Shown here piece by piece: positions 34,179 through 46,836 of a stretch of DNA of 64,000 nucleotides. How positions within the stretch are numbered: position 1 is the stretch's first letter; every line of letters begins with the position of its first letter. Below the pieces are notes generated by a model, which was given only the letters and a program-made list of their open reading frames with translations, made no database searches and was not told the DNA's origin. Origin of the DNA: Mortierella alpina (Eukaryota; Mortierellomycota; Mortierellomycetes; Mortierellales; Mortierellaceae); NCBI GenBank assembly GCA_029449245.1, contig JANATF010000002.1, positions 3,472,001 through 3,536,000 on the forward strand, in the 5' to 3' direction. A program made the position numbers and the translations under genes.

Positions 34179-37100
34179 ATGGCCCTTCAGATCTACGACT
34201 TTGTGTCGTTCTTCTTCACTATCCTGCTCGACATCTTCTTCAGAGAGATTCGTCCCAGAGGCGCACACAAGATTCCACAAAAAGGACCCGTGATCTTTGT
34301 CGCCGCTCCTCATGCTAATCAGGTACGTGCACATGAGAGTGTTTTCTCGGAGCAAGCTTTGTCAACAACTGCACAAGCTGTAATGAGAGCGCATAATCAC
34401 CTGGACACGAGTGAGAGTGCATGCATGATATGCCGAATATCAGGAGCCGACACTCCAGGAAAGACCTCAGGACCAGGGAAAAAAAAGAACCAGAGTTCAA
34501 CTAGCTCTTTCCTCGAAGGGCCAATGGTCGTCATTGGTTGTCGGAGACATTTCAGCTAACGGCACTCTCATCCTCCTAGTTTGTTGATCCTCTCGTCTTG
34601 ATGCGAGAGTGTGGCCGCAGAATCTCATTCCTTGCGGCCAAAAAGTCTATGGACCGCCGGTGGATTGGTGCAATGGCACGCTCGATGAATGCGAGTAAGT
34701 AGCTTGGAGCTTAACACGAAACTTTGCAACGTCGAGAATATTCCCACCCTCCCGACCGCACCTTTAACATACACACGCAAACGGCAGATTTCCATGTTCA
34801 CTGGATGCTTTTGATGGTGTGTCCAAAAGGGCTGCAAGGGCCTGCTATGCGATGATAGAGTGTCGGCTTTTTGATCCTTCCTCGACCACCTTGGCTCCCT
34901 TACCGAGATATTCGCCATGAGTGCTGATTGATCTGACACTGGTGAACCGTTTCTACCCCTAGTCCCTGTTGAGCGCCCGCAGGACCTTGCAAAAGCCGGC
35001 TCGGGAGTCATAAAACTTCTGGATCGTTATGGCGATCCTCTTCGAGTGACAGGTGTCGGCACCAAGTTCACAACGGAGCTACTTGTGGGCGACCAGATTT
35101 CTCTCCCAAAGGACGTTGGGTCTTCAGCTGTGGTCGAGATCATTTCTGATACCGAGCTGATTGTCAAGAAGGAGTTCAAGGAGCTCAAGGCTCTCGAATT
35201 GTTGACCAGCCCTGATGGATCCAAGTATAAATGTCTGCCTCACATGGACCAGACGAACGTCTACAAAACTGTCTTTGAGCGCCTCAACGCTGGACACTGC
35301 GTTGGTATCTTTCCCGAAGGAGGCTCCCACGACCGCGCTGAAATGCTGCCGTTGAAAGGTACGTGTGCCCGTGCTTGCGGACAGAGCAGTCGTTGATAAG
35401 GAAGAAACCAAAAAAAAGAGACACGCGACCGATTTGGACTAACAGCCACGTGGTTCCTAAACTTTTGCAAAACACCATAGCTGGAGTTACCATCATGGCT
35501 CTAGGCGCGTTGGCTGCCAACCCGTCGTTAGATCTCAAGATTGTTACCTGCGGTCTTAACTACTTTCACCCTCATCGCTTCCGTTCGCGTGCAGTAGTCG
35601 AATTTGGCGAGCCATTGACGGTCTCGCCTGAGCTGGTTGAGATGTACAAGCGAGGTGGGGCAGATAAGCGAGAGGCCTGCGGAAAGTTGCTGGATACAAT
35701 CTATGAAGCTCTCCGCGGTGTCACTCTCAACGCGCCTGATTACGAGACATTGATGGTAAGGAGCGATATCCGGAATCTGGGAATCATGCCCGGATGAAAT
35801 GAGGACGTGGATAGGACAAGCAACGCTCACAGGTTTTTGTCTTTGTATGCTTGCAATCATCTCTAGGTCATTCAAGCGGCCCGTCGCCTTTATAAGCCCA
35901 CTCATCGCAAGCTGCAGATCTCGCAGGTCGTGGAGTTGAACCGTAGATTCGTAGCAGGATACATGCACTTCAAGGATAACCCCAAAGTCATTGAGGCCAA
36001 GGACAAAGTCATGCATTACAACACTCAGCTTCGATACCATGGATTGCGGGATCACCAGGTGAACATTCGCACAACCAGGAAACATGCTATTGGCATGCTC
36101 ATCTCACGGTTGATCCAAATGATCTTTTTGAGTTGTCTGGCGCTCCCAGGGTAAGGGCTTTTAGTATGTCGGCAAGCGCCTGCAATGATTCTGGTTTGGA
36201 ACAATGATTAACGCATGCTCTTCCTATGTCCTGGAATAGAACTCTGATGAACCTTCCGGTGGCCATAGTCGCTCGTGTGATCAGCAACAAGAAGGCCAAA
36301 GGTATGCCTTGCAGTTTATTGTCTACTCTGCTATGTTCTATGTGTTCGACCATAGTCTAAACTTTTATTTTTTTTACAACATTCTGCGATCGGTAGAGGC
36401 GCTGGCTGCCTCTACAGTCAAGATCGCGGGGAGGGATGTCTTGGCGACGTGGAAGCTGCTGGTCGCTTTAGGATTGATGCCTGTCCTCTACTTCACATAC
36501 TCTGTCATGGTCTTTATTTACTGCGGTCGTTTCGATATATCGTTCAAGTCGCGACTCTTGGTTGCGTGGGCAGCATGGGCGCTGATTCCGTTTGTAACTT
36601 ATGCAAGCATACGCTTCGGTGAAGTTGGTATCGATATTTTTAAGTCTATTCGCCCATTGTTCCTCTCCATCATCCCGGGTGAGGAGAGCACGATCAACGA
36701 CCTGCGCAAGGCGCGCGCGGAACTTCAAAAAACCATCACCAACCTCATCAATGAGCTGGCACCCCAAATCTATCCAGACTTTGATTCAAAGCGCATCCTC
36801 GATCCATCTCCTGCAGATCGACCCAGCCGCTCGGCATCAGGCACCAATCTTGCACAAACCATCTTCAATACAGCCGCTCAGCCTTTGAACCAATGGCTAG
36901 GCAAGGACGGCCGCTTCGAATGGGAGCGCACCGAAGACTCGGATGCAGATGATGTGTTCTTCTTCTTGGATCCAGCAAGAGGCATTATTGGACGGTCAAG
37001 GGCATCGTCCTGGGGAGGAGGAGCATTCACTCCTGCAGTCGATGGGTCGCGATCTCGGAATCGGAGCAGGACAAGCAGCTTCACGTCGGGACAGATACAG

Positions 37101-37271
37101 CTGGGCGAGGGCTTTAAACTCGAGGCACTGACTGAGCTGCCGCGGGACAAGCCGTTTGCCGAGGTGACTAGACGGCTGAGTGTGAGCCGCATGCAGAGAT
37201 ACGGGCTGGAGGGTATGACGCGCTCGGACACGGATGAAAACGAAGGCACTGCCAAGTCAAAAGACATATAG
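34179..37271 (+). CDS. SCT1: Glycerol-3-phosphate / dihydroxyacetone-phosphate acyltransferase (SCT1/GPT2 type)
   Basis: Seven exons: 34179-34322, 34580-34694, 34963-35358, 35481-35755, 35867-36150, 36240-36301 and 36397-37271; 716 aa, close to yeast Sct1 and Gpt2. The acyltransferase blocks are PHANQFVDPLVLMRECGR (catalytic His/Asp, split by intron 1), MARSMNAIPVERPQD and GIFPEGGSHDRAEMLPLK. The C-terminal part has membrane helices (LLVALGLMPVLYFTYSVMVF; LLVAWAAWALIPFVTYASI). The Ser/Arg-rich tail (RSRNRSRTSS) is probably phosphorylated, as in the yeast enzymes (inference). It catalyses the first acylation of glycerolipid synthesis at the ER. The symbol denotes the family; Sct1 and Gpt2 cannot be told apart here. 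Confidence 0.93.
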
Positions 37272-37429
37272 GAAGAGCTTCATAGGAAGAAGAAAAAAAT
37301 TGGTGGCACCGATCCTGTATTTACCCGTGACCTTTTTTTTTTTTTTTTTTTTTTCCTTTGGCATGGACCTTACTTTTGAACTTCCTTTACCCTGAACACA
37401 CACACACACCACACAACTCCATTACAAAC

Positions 37430-38824
37430 ATGAGCAAGAGGAAAGCAACCGAGAACCGCGAGCCAGAGGATGTCGACATGGCAAGCAACGATGAGCACGT
37501 CGACGACTCTGGCTCCGATGGCGAGGAGGTAAAGAAACAGAAAAGCATTGCGAAAACGATTTGAATATTCCTGGCTGATCACCGACCGCGTGCGCGACCG
37601 AAAGGAGGAAATGCACTATCGACACAAGGAGACAGGTCGCGAGAGAAACGCAAGCAAGTAGAACAAAGAAAAAAGATTGAATGGGCGTCATTCTTACTTT
37701 TATTTTCTTTACTTCCACCCCAACACCCCAACACCCCCGGTACTTATAGGATATCATCAACGTCGACTTTGAGTTCTTTGATCCCAAGGAGATGGACTTT
37801 CACGCAGTCAAGAACCTATTGAACCAATACTTTGCGAGCGACGCCATTCTGTTTGCGCTGTCCGAGTTGTCAGAGATGATTGTCTCGCAGGCCAATGTCG
37901 GAACTACGATCAAGGTCAACGGCGTCGAGTCGGATCCTTACTCGCTTCTGACGGTCCTGAACATGAACCAGCACCTTTACAACCTTCACAAGACACCCTC
38001 CACAGCAGAAGCAGCAGTAGCAGGAGCATCCGAGTCGTCGTCCTCATCAGCACCAGTAAAGCCTAGTCAGGCCATGATTCAACTCCGGGACTACGTATTC
38101 ACGAAATCAAAGCAGAACGACAAGTTACATACGAAACTCAAGGAGTTGTTGGCCGCTGGATCCAAGAAGGAGGTTGGCCTGATCGTCAGTGAGCGATTCA
38201 TCAACATGCCTGTCGAGACTGCTCCACCCATGTGGAGGATGATGCTGGAGGAGGTTAAGTGGGCTATTGACGAGGTAAAATTGACAAGGTCTGGTATGGG
38301 AGCCATGATGATCCAATTTGCTCCGCGACACTAACGCTTTCCTTCTGGCTTTGTTTCAGGGATTACCTTTCAACTTTGAATATTATCTGCTGTTGGCTCC
38401 AACCTACCATGAAGTCGCGCCCAAGATCGAGTTGGATGAGGATGTACCCAAGCCAACCAAGAAGAAGACCAAGACTGTAAGTGACACCGATTTTTTTTTC
38501 CCCTCTTCTTCCTTGAACCATGACCCCTCGTCATTCCCGGACCTGTCGAATGACTGACAACACCTTGCGTTTCTTTCTTTTCTTCTTTGACGGTCGTTAC
38601 AAAAGGCTGAGCCAGCGACATTCTTCTTCCATCCTGAGGAGGAAATGCTTCAGCAGTATGCAGAGTTCACTCAGGACTTTAAACTCACGACACCACCCAC
38701 AGTAGCAGAGTCCAAGAACACATTCGAGGATTATGGGATTGCACCAGCTCGTCGCATGATGCTCATCCACAAGAGCAAGATCCCTGAGGTGGTGCAGCTT
38801 ATGACCAACAACTCTCAGTGGTAA
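37430..38824 (+). CDS. BCP1: BCP1/BCCIP family protein (uL14 chaperone, nuclear export)
   Basis: Four exons: 37430-37528, 37750-38274, 38360-38476 and 38606-38824; 319 aa. An acidic N terminus (DDSGSDGEE) leads into the family signature DIINVDFEFFDPKEMDFHAVKNLL. Later hallmarks are GTTIKVNGVESDPYSLLTVLN, LIVSERFINMPVETAPPMW and LPFNFEYYLLLAPTY. The C terminus is RRMMLIHKSKIPEVVQLM. In yeast Bcp1 chaperones ribosomal protein uL14 and aids export of Mss4 and 60S subunits; in animals BCCIP binds BRCA2 and p21. A T run at 37335-37354 and CA-rich sequence precede the start. Confidence 0.94.
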
Positions 38825-39011
38825 AAGTCACAAAAAAACTGCATCGATAGAAGGAATTTGGATCAAGAAGAACATTACACTGCATACATGGTTATCTTTT
38901 TGTTTGTTTGTCATTCACTGGTTTATTAATGTACACAGGTGCCCTCGAAACGAGTGAGAGGAAAAAAACAACAAAATATGAAAACAATTAGAAGAACAGA
39001 AGGCCCGACCG

Positions 39012-42000
39012 TCAAGGCAACGAGGGTGAAGGCAGTCTCGCAGACTTTTGGAGCGCCAACTTGCGCTGTTTTTTCCTCTGCGTTTTTGAAAGCCCGGCTG
39101 GTACCAGAGTGATCTTGGCCACTGGCTGGCTGCTGGTAGATCCCTCGCCGGCCTGGGACTGATGCGGAGGACTGAATCCTCCACCGCCCTCATCGGAAGA
39201 ATTATCATGTCCTAGGGAGGCATAGGGATCCACGCCAGCCGACAGCGCTGGCATCGACAAGGGCAGAGGCTCTCGAGGATATGGCCTCTTCTCGGGTATA
39301 ACGCTCGGGCTGGGTTGTCGAATGTTCGGGCCACTGTCTACAGGACGAGTTGAATTGGAGCCGCCGGCACTCTGTGATCGCGCGAGACGCGGGTCTGCAG
39401 GTGCACGAATGGGAGTTCTCCGTCTTGCCGGTGAATAGCGGGTCGTTCCTGGGGTTTCATATTGCAGTGGTGGCAGGGGAGGGGACAGGGGTGGACGTGA
39501 GTAGCTGTAGTCGGTCCAGGTGGAGGGTCGATCATGCAGGCTCCTAGGGCGACGAGGTGGCGGCGTGTGATTTCTTGATCGAGGAGGTGGAGGGGTGGGG
39601 TTTCTGCGAGGCGGAGGTGAGCGGTAGCGCGGTTTTGACACTGGAGGCGGAGGAGAATGGTAGCGAACTGAAGCAGCACCACGAGAAGGAGGAGGAGGGC
39701 GCCGAGATTTAGGGCCTGGTCTTTCCGACGGTCTGATATTGGCTGCATAAGACCGATCGTCCTTGATCCTAGGAGCTGGTGGGAACACGGGAGGTCTTTG
39801 GCCAGACACGATGCGCGGCGATGGCAATGTCGGTGACGGCAAAGTGGGAGATGGTACAGTGGGCGAAGGCAAAGTTGGTGATGGGTGGGAAGGTCCTGCA
39901 CGATGATGTGAACCTTGCGGCAGGGGAGATCTGACCACTGGCCGACCACGGGCAACCTCGTCTGCGGAATCCCTTTTCACAGAAGCCTCCTCAGGTGCCC
40001 TAGTTTCACTCGTATATGATGATTCTCCTCGCGAGGGACTGTCCCCCTGAATGAGCTCCCGTCTTGCAGAGGTGGATGGCTGCGAGGTTAATATCTGTGC
40101 AATAAACAAGTTCACGGATGGCTGCTCCTGTGGCAGAATAATGGTGGTGGCCTCTCCAGGTGAATCCAGGTCCATCGAGGAGCTATTGATATAAATAATG
40201 CACTCTTAGCATTGTGCGTATCCGATAAATGCGCAATATGTAGAGGCAGAGCGCAGTGCGACTTGATCAGCTTACCTATCGCTCGCACGAGAAGCACGTT
40301 CTTTATCATCCGCGGCGTCCTCGTCTTCGCCAGAGTCAATATCCATGTCTGAACTGCTGTTCTTGGACTTTTGTATCTGTGGCTGCTCCTTTGGTTGTTC
40401 CCGAGTCTTAGCCAGCAACTCTGATCTGGCCTGAGCCTGAGCCTGAGCCAGAGCCTGTCCTTGCCTCGCCTCTCGAAGATCTTCCTCCCGTACCTCGGCT
40501 AAATAATCTTCTTTGGTCTTTGCGCGCGTCTCTGCCTGTGCTTCTTCATCCTGATCAACTTGCATGTGGGATTCGTCTGAGACCTGCTCTTGATCAATAT
40601 CCATACAGGAATCTGATGCCACATTCTTGGAAACGGACCTAATTACGGGGAACAGGGGTTAGTTCGATTGGCAGCCCTACAGTCAAAAAGTGTTCCCCAA
40701 CGAAAAAGCAAAAGCGAAAACGTACGCTTGGTCGCGCTGGCTTTCTAGGAATTTGTGGATATAGCTTCCAATATCCTTGCCAAGCTCTTGTCCGTTTCTG
40801 GTAATGACGGTGTATCCAGGCTTGTTCAGCTTCTCGGTAATTGCTTCATAGGAAACTCTTGCGCTGCATCCATTCCATTATTCCAAAAACACAAGTTGGT
40901 GAGGATGCCGGACATGGGTTCTAGGCATGCCCGTGCGTGTTACGAAGCGAGTGTATACGTACTAGCTTATCCACTGCAGCTGCATCTTTTGGCGGAACTT
41001 TGATCGATCAAAGATCGACCGCTCTTCTAGCCAGCCGATCTCCGAGGCCATTTTTGCAATGCCGTAGAATTCTCGAGCCAGCCTGACAGTAAAGATAAAA
41101 TAGACGGGGGTCCATGGCTAACAGGGAGGGCGAACGGTCAGACCGCAAGGTAACAAGAGTTAGCTACGTCCTTGGCCTGATACATGCGGTCGAAAACAAT
41201 GCTGTTCATCCTACATCGTAAGCTTGTCGCAACGTTTTATCGTAGACAGGATTCGTAGGCCAGGTATTCTAACGAGCAGCACAGGAAGAAAGCCAATGTT
41301 CATTTTTAGCCCATAAAGCAGAAAGTCGACGAGGCTATTCATGATAAGGATTGACCGTCTGCCACTTACAGTTGTTCGAGCATCTTCAATCTCACTCTCA
41401 CTGCCGCATCTCATCAGGAAATAGCGTGCAGGATGATTGGATTCATTGGCATCCGTTCCTATGGTCATTCGCGCGAAGAGCCGTCAGATGTCTGAAAAAG
41501 TATTCTCTTGTGGTATCCGGAGTGTCAGTCTGTCTTCCTGATACATACCTGTAGTTGGCGGAGGAGCACCTGGTTTACCCTGCTCTTCCATGGGCTGGTC
41601 GGTGGCCATTGGAGCAGAATGCCAGTCTCCTTGCTGCTGCTCGGACACAAGCGATGACTGAGTGGGTGCTGATGAGCTCCCAGTAGAGTCTGGGGCCAGA
41701 GTGCTTAGGCCTGTTTGGAAGGTGCTTGTTTGTTTTTGATTACCAGCGAGCACTAGAGCGTGCTGCTCCTCTGCAGTGGGCGAGGACGAATACTGTGATT
41801 GTGATACAAGGTGGGATGCGAGTATGCCGGATGGTGTTGTGATGCAGAGGGTAGTGCTGGTTGCTGGCGCGGATGAAGGCGGAGTGAGTGTGGTCGTGGT
41901 TGCGGCGGAGGAGGGTAGGGCCGAGGGTGGGGTGGCAGGGGGGAGGGGAGAAGAAGACGGAGCAGTTGCATCATTGATTCCAGCAGCCACACCTGTAGCA

Positions 42001-43124
42001 AACGCGGGTGGCGTGGGCAGAGCGGGCCGCGAGACTAAGCCTTGTCCGCCCACTGATGGCACTCCTGGGTTGGGTGTTGATGTCCCTGCTACTCCTGCTA
42101 CTGCCTCTACTGCTGCTGCTGCTCCTGCTCCTGCTGCTCCTGCTCCCGCTACTGCTGCTACTTCTGCCGCTCCTGCCGCTGGCGCCATTTTAACAGCGGA
42201 AGCAGTCAATGGTGCTGGCGCTGCTGCCTGTTTTGCTGCTGCTGAAGCCGATACGGTTGTGGAGCTCGACTTGCTTTGAGAGCTACTACTGCCGCGCGAG
42301 ATATCCTTCGCCCATGTTCTGCTCCGGGAGGTGCTTCTTTTCCTATTCCGATCTAATGGCCGTCCTCTTGATCTTGATCTTGACCGGGATCTCGATCTTC
42401 TTTTGCCTCTATCCCAGTTTCTATCCCAGTCTCTGTCCCTGCCTCTCGATCTGCTCCTTGTGCGACGTCGAGAGCGACTCCTGTATTTTCCCCGTGACCT
42501 GCTACGGTACCTTCCTCTGGAGTTGGATCTACTTCTTGATCTGCTCCTGGTGTTCCTTCTACTGTACGAGCGGCGCCTTGAAGAAGGCCTATATGTGTCA
42601 GAGCCCCGACGCACAGCCACCAGCTTTATAGACACTGGGGGTATGGACGGCTGAGTGTGGCTACGAGAGCTTGCCGAAGATGGCAGCTCGCCCAAGGCCT
42701 GGTCACCGAACGTTTTGGTCATAACCTGTATCTCGTCCCTCAGATCACGACCAGCAGATGGTGTATTCTCCGAGGTCCTGATATCAGACCGCAAGCCCCT
42801 CGATTTTGTTGGTCCTCCAAATTTCTCAATGTCGCTTCTGACATCCCCCCGTCGAGCGGCGCCGGATTGTTCGGTGTTGCTGCCGCTGTCAATCCGCGGT
42901 GTGCCACTGGTAGTTGGAGCGGTCCGCACATCCCACTTTCGAATGCGTGGTCGAGGCGGCGCTGGTGTTCTCCATTGGTTGGGGTCCTCATTGACTATTT
43001 CAGGCACTGCCTTGGGTGGTATCTGTGTGTCGATGGCCTGTTCAAGGGCGCTGATTTCATCCTTGAGCTCGTCGTCATTGTCAGACCAGCTGAAAACGAC
43101 GCTCGCATTGTCGTCGTCATCCAT
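39012..43124 (-). CDS. YTH-domain protein with RS-rich N-terminal region (YTHDC1-like nuclear m6A-reader candidate)
   Basis: Seven exons (5' to 3'): 43124-41549, 41458-41370, 41268-41215, 41117-40963, 40863-40726, 40638-40276 and 40182-39012; 1181 aa. The N terminus is acidic; an Arg/Ser-dipeptide RS domain spans roughly residues 165-290, followed by an Ala/Ser/Pro linker. The YTH fold is assembled only after splicing, near residues 532-670: ARYFLMRCGSESEI, NTWPTNPVYDKTLRQAY, TPVYFIFTVRLAREFYGIAKM, RSKFRQKMQLQWI and ITRNGQELGKDIGSYI. The cage tryptophan in NTW is present and another Trp lies after KMASEIG. Several other ligand-contact positions differ from human YTHDC1. The C-terminal 500 residues are disordered. 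It likely binds modified or determinant-bearing RNA in the nucleus. Divergent from THOC1. Confidence 0.85.
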
Positions 43125-43709
43125 CGAGCGGGCGTGTGGGCGCTACGCGAACCTTGCTGGGCAGCCGAGCAGTCCTGTGTTGTCCTTGCTCAGTCTGTGC
43201 AGTCTCCCCCGTGGGGTGTCTCTATGTGTGTGTCTGAGCTGTGCCAGGCCGTGTCCCTGTCCCCGGTCTTGTGTCAATGAGTGTCGACAAGTAAATCCAA
43301 TGCAACAAACAAAAAGAACAGGATGTGCCCCCTCGCGCCCGCTCGACGCGCATCTTAGGGCCGCATTATTTTGTCCAGTCACGCATGCCACACAGCATTC
43401 GACGCCACCCGCTCCTGTTCACAAGAGAAAACCCAATCGTGATTTACGTTCCTTCACGCTGCACCATTCCTCATTCTTTCTCGACCCACTGCTCACTGCT
43501 CACTCTCGGCCTCGCTGCCGCATCCCTGACGCCACGCTAATAGACGCCTTCGGGAGATCCCCACCAGCAGGCTTGCGCATCGATCCATCAAACACAGCAC
43601 TCACGGCTGCAACACGGACGCATCAGCCAAGAGCAGCGACACCACCACCCCCCCCTCCACATAGTCGGCATCTCGACACCGAAAAAGATCAGCACCTTCC
43701 ATCTACGCG
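43125..43709. promoter_or_regulatory. Bidirectional promoter of the YTH gene and THOC1
   Basis: 585 bp between two start codons facing apart. Pyrimidine-rich near both starts; no TATA box evident. Confidence 0.5.
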
Positions 43710-46646
43710 ATGTTATCTCTCCCGCCATTCAAGCCCATGCTTGCTACTGCAGAGGCAATCACCTCCATCCTAGAAGAGACGAAAGGATCGGCAAGTGTCA
43801 ATGGTGCTGCTAGCCATACAAACACCTTCTCCAAGGAACGGACAACCGTCTTCGACATCCCCATCAAGACCAGGTTACAGCCGACTCTCGACCAGTATAA
43901 GGCCCTGGATAGCATGGCCCTGCTGGAGAGTGCCTTCAAATTAAAGCTCATCACGATTCAGGTATAGGCAGTTCGGCGAAAAAGAAAAAGCGTCCGCCCT
44001 GAGCAGGACAAGCCTGTGGCCGCGATTCCGCTGATCCTATTTCGGATCGATCAACATTGCTAACCCTTCCTTCGCGGCTGGCGCGCCCTCAACCACTGGA
44101 TACAACTAGGACAAGCTCGGAACACGCATTGTGGAGCTTAAGGACGCAATATTCAGATGTCTGGATCTGCTTCTTCGCTGCTCGGAACTCGAACTTGTCG
44201 ACCAGTCTTCGCCGCTGAACTACATCGAGGAACTCCTTGACTATCAGACAGTGGAGAGCAGCGAGCACATTTACGATTACCTGGAATCGCGCGTTGACCG
44301 ACTCACTGTGGTAAGGAATGGTCGACTGACCCTCCTTTGGACGCGCGCTGACTTTTGACTGTATGGCACTCTAACCACTGGTCACGATGCTCCTTAGAAC
44401 ATGATTGCGGGCAGGGGCAAAGGATTAACCATGTTGCGACTATGCAATGAGCTGCTTCGACGACTCTCCAAAGCCAAGAACACAGTGTTTTGCGGACGCA
44501 TTTTGATTCTCCTCTCAAGTGTGTTCCCTCTCACAGAGCGTTCGGGTGTCAACCTGAGGGGAGATTTTAACACAGAGAATGTCACTCTTGTCGAGAGCGA
44601 GGATGTCACTATTGTCCCAGAACTCACATCAACACCACAGCAGTCGCAAAAGGACGAGGGATCGCAAGGCTCCGCAGCTGAGAGTATGGAGGTTGATGAC
44701 GGTAAGATACAGCATGGATACACAGTTTGACCAAAATATGTAATGTCCTGAGATCTGACCCCCTTTCCGAATTGTTTTATTATAGATCAACTCAAGAGTG
44801 AGAAGAAGGAGGGCGCTTCAAAGAAAGAATCGGCTTTTTACACAGAGTTTTGGGGTCTGCAAGCATTCTTTAGCAACCCCGCAACATTGGTCAATTCACG
44901 GGAGAACATGGACAAGCTTCAACAAGGCATGGAGCACGCCCTTGCCAAGTTTTCAGAGGTCAAAGGGGCGGAACAAAGGAGCCGAGGACAGCGTTTGAGG
45001 GAACTGACGAAGGATCCCAAATCCGCAGAATCTAGTGAGGTTGAACCATACGCCACGTTGAATGGCACCGTAAAGGGAGTCAAGCGGAAGCACCCCCACC
45101 ACAAGGAAAATGACACAGCACCAACAGCGTATTTCCCAAAGTTCTTGACTAGTCCAAAGCTTTTGCAACTGGAGGTAGATGCAGGGACAGATGCAATGAT
45201 ACTGCATACACATCTTTGGATTCTTTTGAAAATCTCGCTCATTTCTCTCTTCTCTTGCTTGCTTGTTCTAGATGGCGGATCCGTATTTCAGAAAACATAT
45301 TCTTATTCAGTTCTTGATCATCATCCAATACCTTCAAGATCATAACGCATCTGCAAAGGAAGCTTATGCCAGGATTCCCAACCCCAACAAGTCGTTCCAA
45401 CCACAGTGGGTCTTGGAGGAAAAGGACCAGGAATGGGCAGAGGCCCTCAAGCCAAAGATTTATACGGAACTGAAGGAGATTGGGCTTGAGAGTGGCGATG
45501 CGCGTTACTTGAACACGATCAACTTTGTCCTAGATGACGAAGAAAGCTGGGTAAGATAAACAGGTCATCCGCTCATGATGTGGGAAGACCGTGTGGGTTC
45601 TCCTTCCCTCTCTAATCATCCAGCTGTTTTTTAATACATAGGTGCAATGGAAAGCAGAAAATTGCCAGGCATTCGAGAAGCCTTCCCTGACTGCCGCGGA
45701 TTTGGAAACGGCTCGCCAGAAACGTCAAAAGTTATCAGACCAGGTGTCTTCGCGGAGTTCTCTCAAACTGGGATGCATGGCCTTGCATAAAGTCTGGACC
45801 CAGGCGGCGGGAGGTAACGCTCAGAGTGCAGGATTTGGCAGAAAGATCTCACCACCTTCGCTATCAGGGTTCTTGCAACGTCGCCCGGTCGACGCTGCTG
45901 ATAATGAGGCTTTCGCAGGACTTGACCCCACGGAGCGGGAGAAGCGGGCACAGGACGAAAAGGAGGCATTTTTCTGGAGGACCCTTCGACTTGGCACGCG
46001 ACAGTACATGCATGTGTACGACAAGCACAGCGTTAGTCGCGATTACAACTTGGATAAACTGGAGAAGGACTTTGCAAGGGATGTAGAGTTTGAGACATGG
46101 ATCAGCGAGCATGAAGGCAAGCTGCCGCCTCCCGAGGTTCTCAAGGCCATCTATGATGATAAATCGTCCACCGAGGCACCAGCAGCAAATACTGGGGAGC
46201 AAGCTACCGGCAAAGCCAGTCAAGGCGAAGGTTCTGGAACGCCGAACGACCAAGGAGAGGAGCTTTCGGAGGATAAGCGGAGCAATGATGCTGAAGCCAA
46301 GTATGGCGATGATGTCGAGATGAAAGAGGCAGATGCTCAAATTGGGACCACATTCGACGATGATACCGCTGCGGCAACCCCATCGGCCGACGATGCTACC
46401 GAAGCGACAGAGACTAACAACTCGAAGGAAGCCGCAGAGGCTGTGGATGCAGTTGAGACGGCAGGGGAGGAGACAGATGCTGGCCAAGAGTCGACAATAC
46501 CGACATCAAGTGCCGGGGGTGAGGCCGTAGACACACCCATGGCCGCAACAGAGGCCGAGGCTGATGGTGCAGGACGCGCGTCGGGGGACAGGGCATTGGA
46601 GTCTTCAAGCAGCCCTCGTTCTTCGCGAGCAGAGAGCAGCCAATAA
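43710..46646 (+). CDS. THOC1: THO complex subunit 1 (Hpr1/THOC1)
   Basis: Six exons: 43710-43961, 44110-44310, 44398-44701, 44786-45174, 45272-45550 and 45642-46646; 809 aa. Family landmarks are [44 protein letters not shown] (shared core), [50 protein letters not shown] and [19 protein letters not shown]. The C-terminal 170 residues are acidic and disordered ([19 protein letters not shown]) with no death domain. The protein is a core subunit of THO/TREX, which couples transcription to mRNA export and limits R-loops. It is followed by RAD50 on the same strand after 190 nt. Confidence 0.95.
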
Positions 46647-46836
46647 AAATACAGTGCACATCGCAGCCAAAACGCCACCATTTTTTTCTTTTTGCATAAG
46701 CTCGTCCTTGGTTGCCTCTCTTCCTCAGTCGCTGTCTCTCCACCCAACCACCTATCCGTCCTTGCATCCCCCGTTACATCACTCTCCACGTCCCTTGCGC
46801 GCCTTGCTTCTCCTGTCGTAGAGTTCCTCTAGAATC

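Noticed and set aside
41216-41280. Continuation of the YTH gene through MNSIVFDRMYQAK (minus strand, 41220-41160)
   Set aside because: It reads as protein in another frame but stops soon. Using the donor GTAGGA at 41214 and acceptor TTAG before 41117 gives TPVYFIFTVR, which matches the YTH fold.
42655-43773. A 372-aa plus-strand open frame opposite the YTH gene exon 1 and over the shared promoter
   Set aside because: The minus strand carries the RS and acidic coding sequence; the plus frame is low-complexity shadow and runs into the THOC1 start region.
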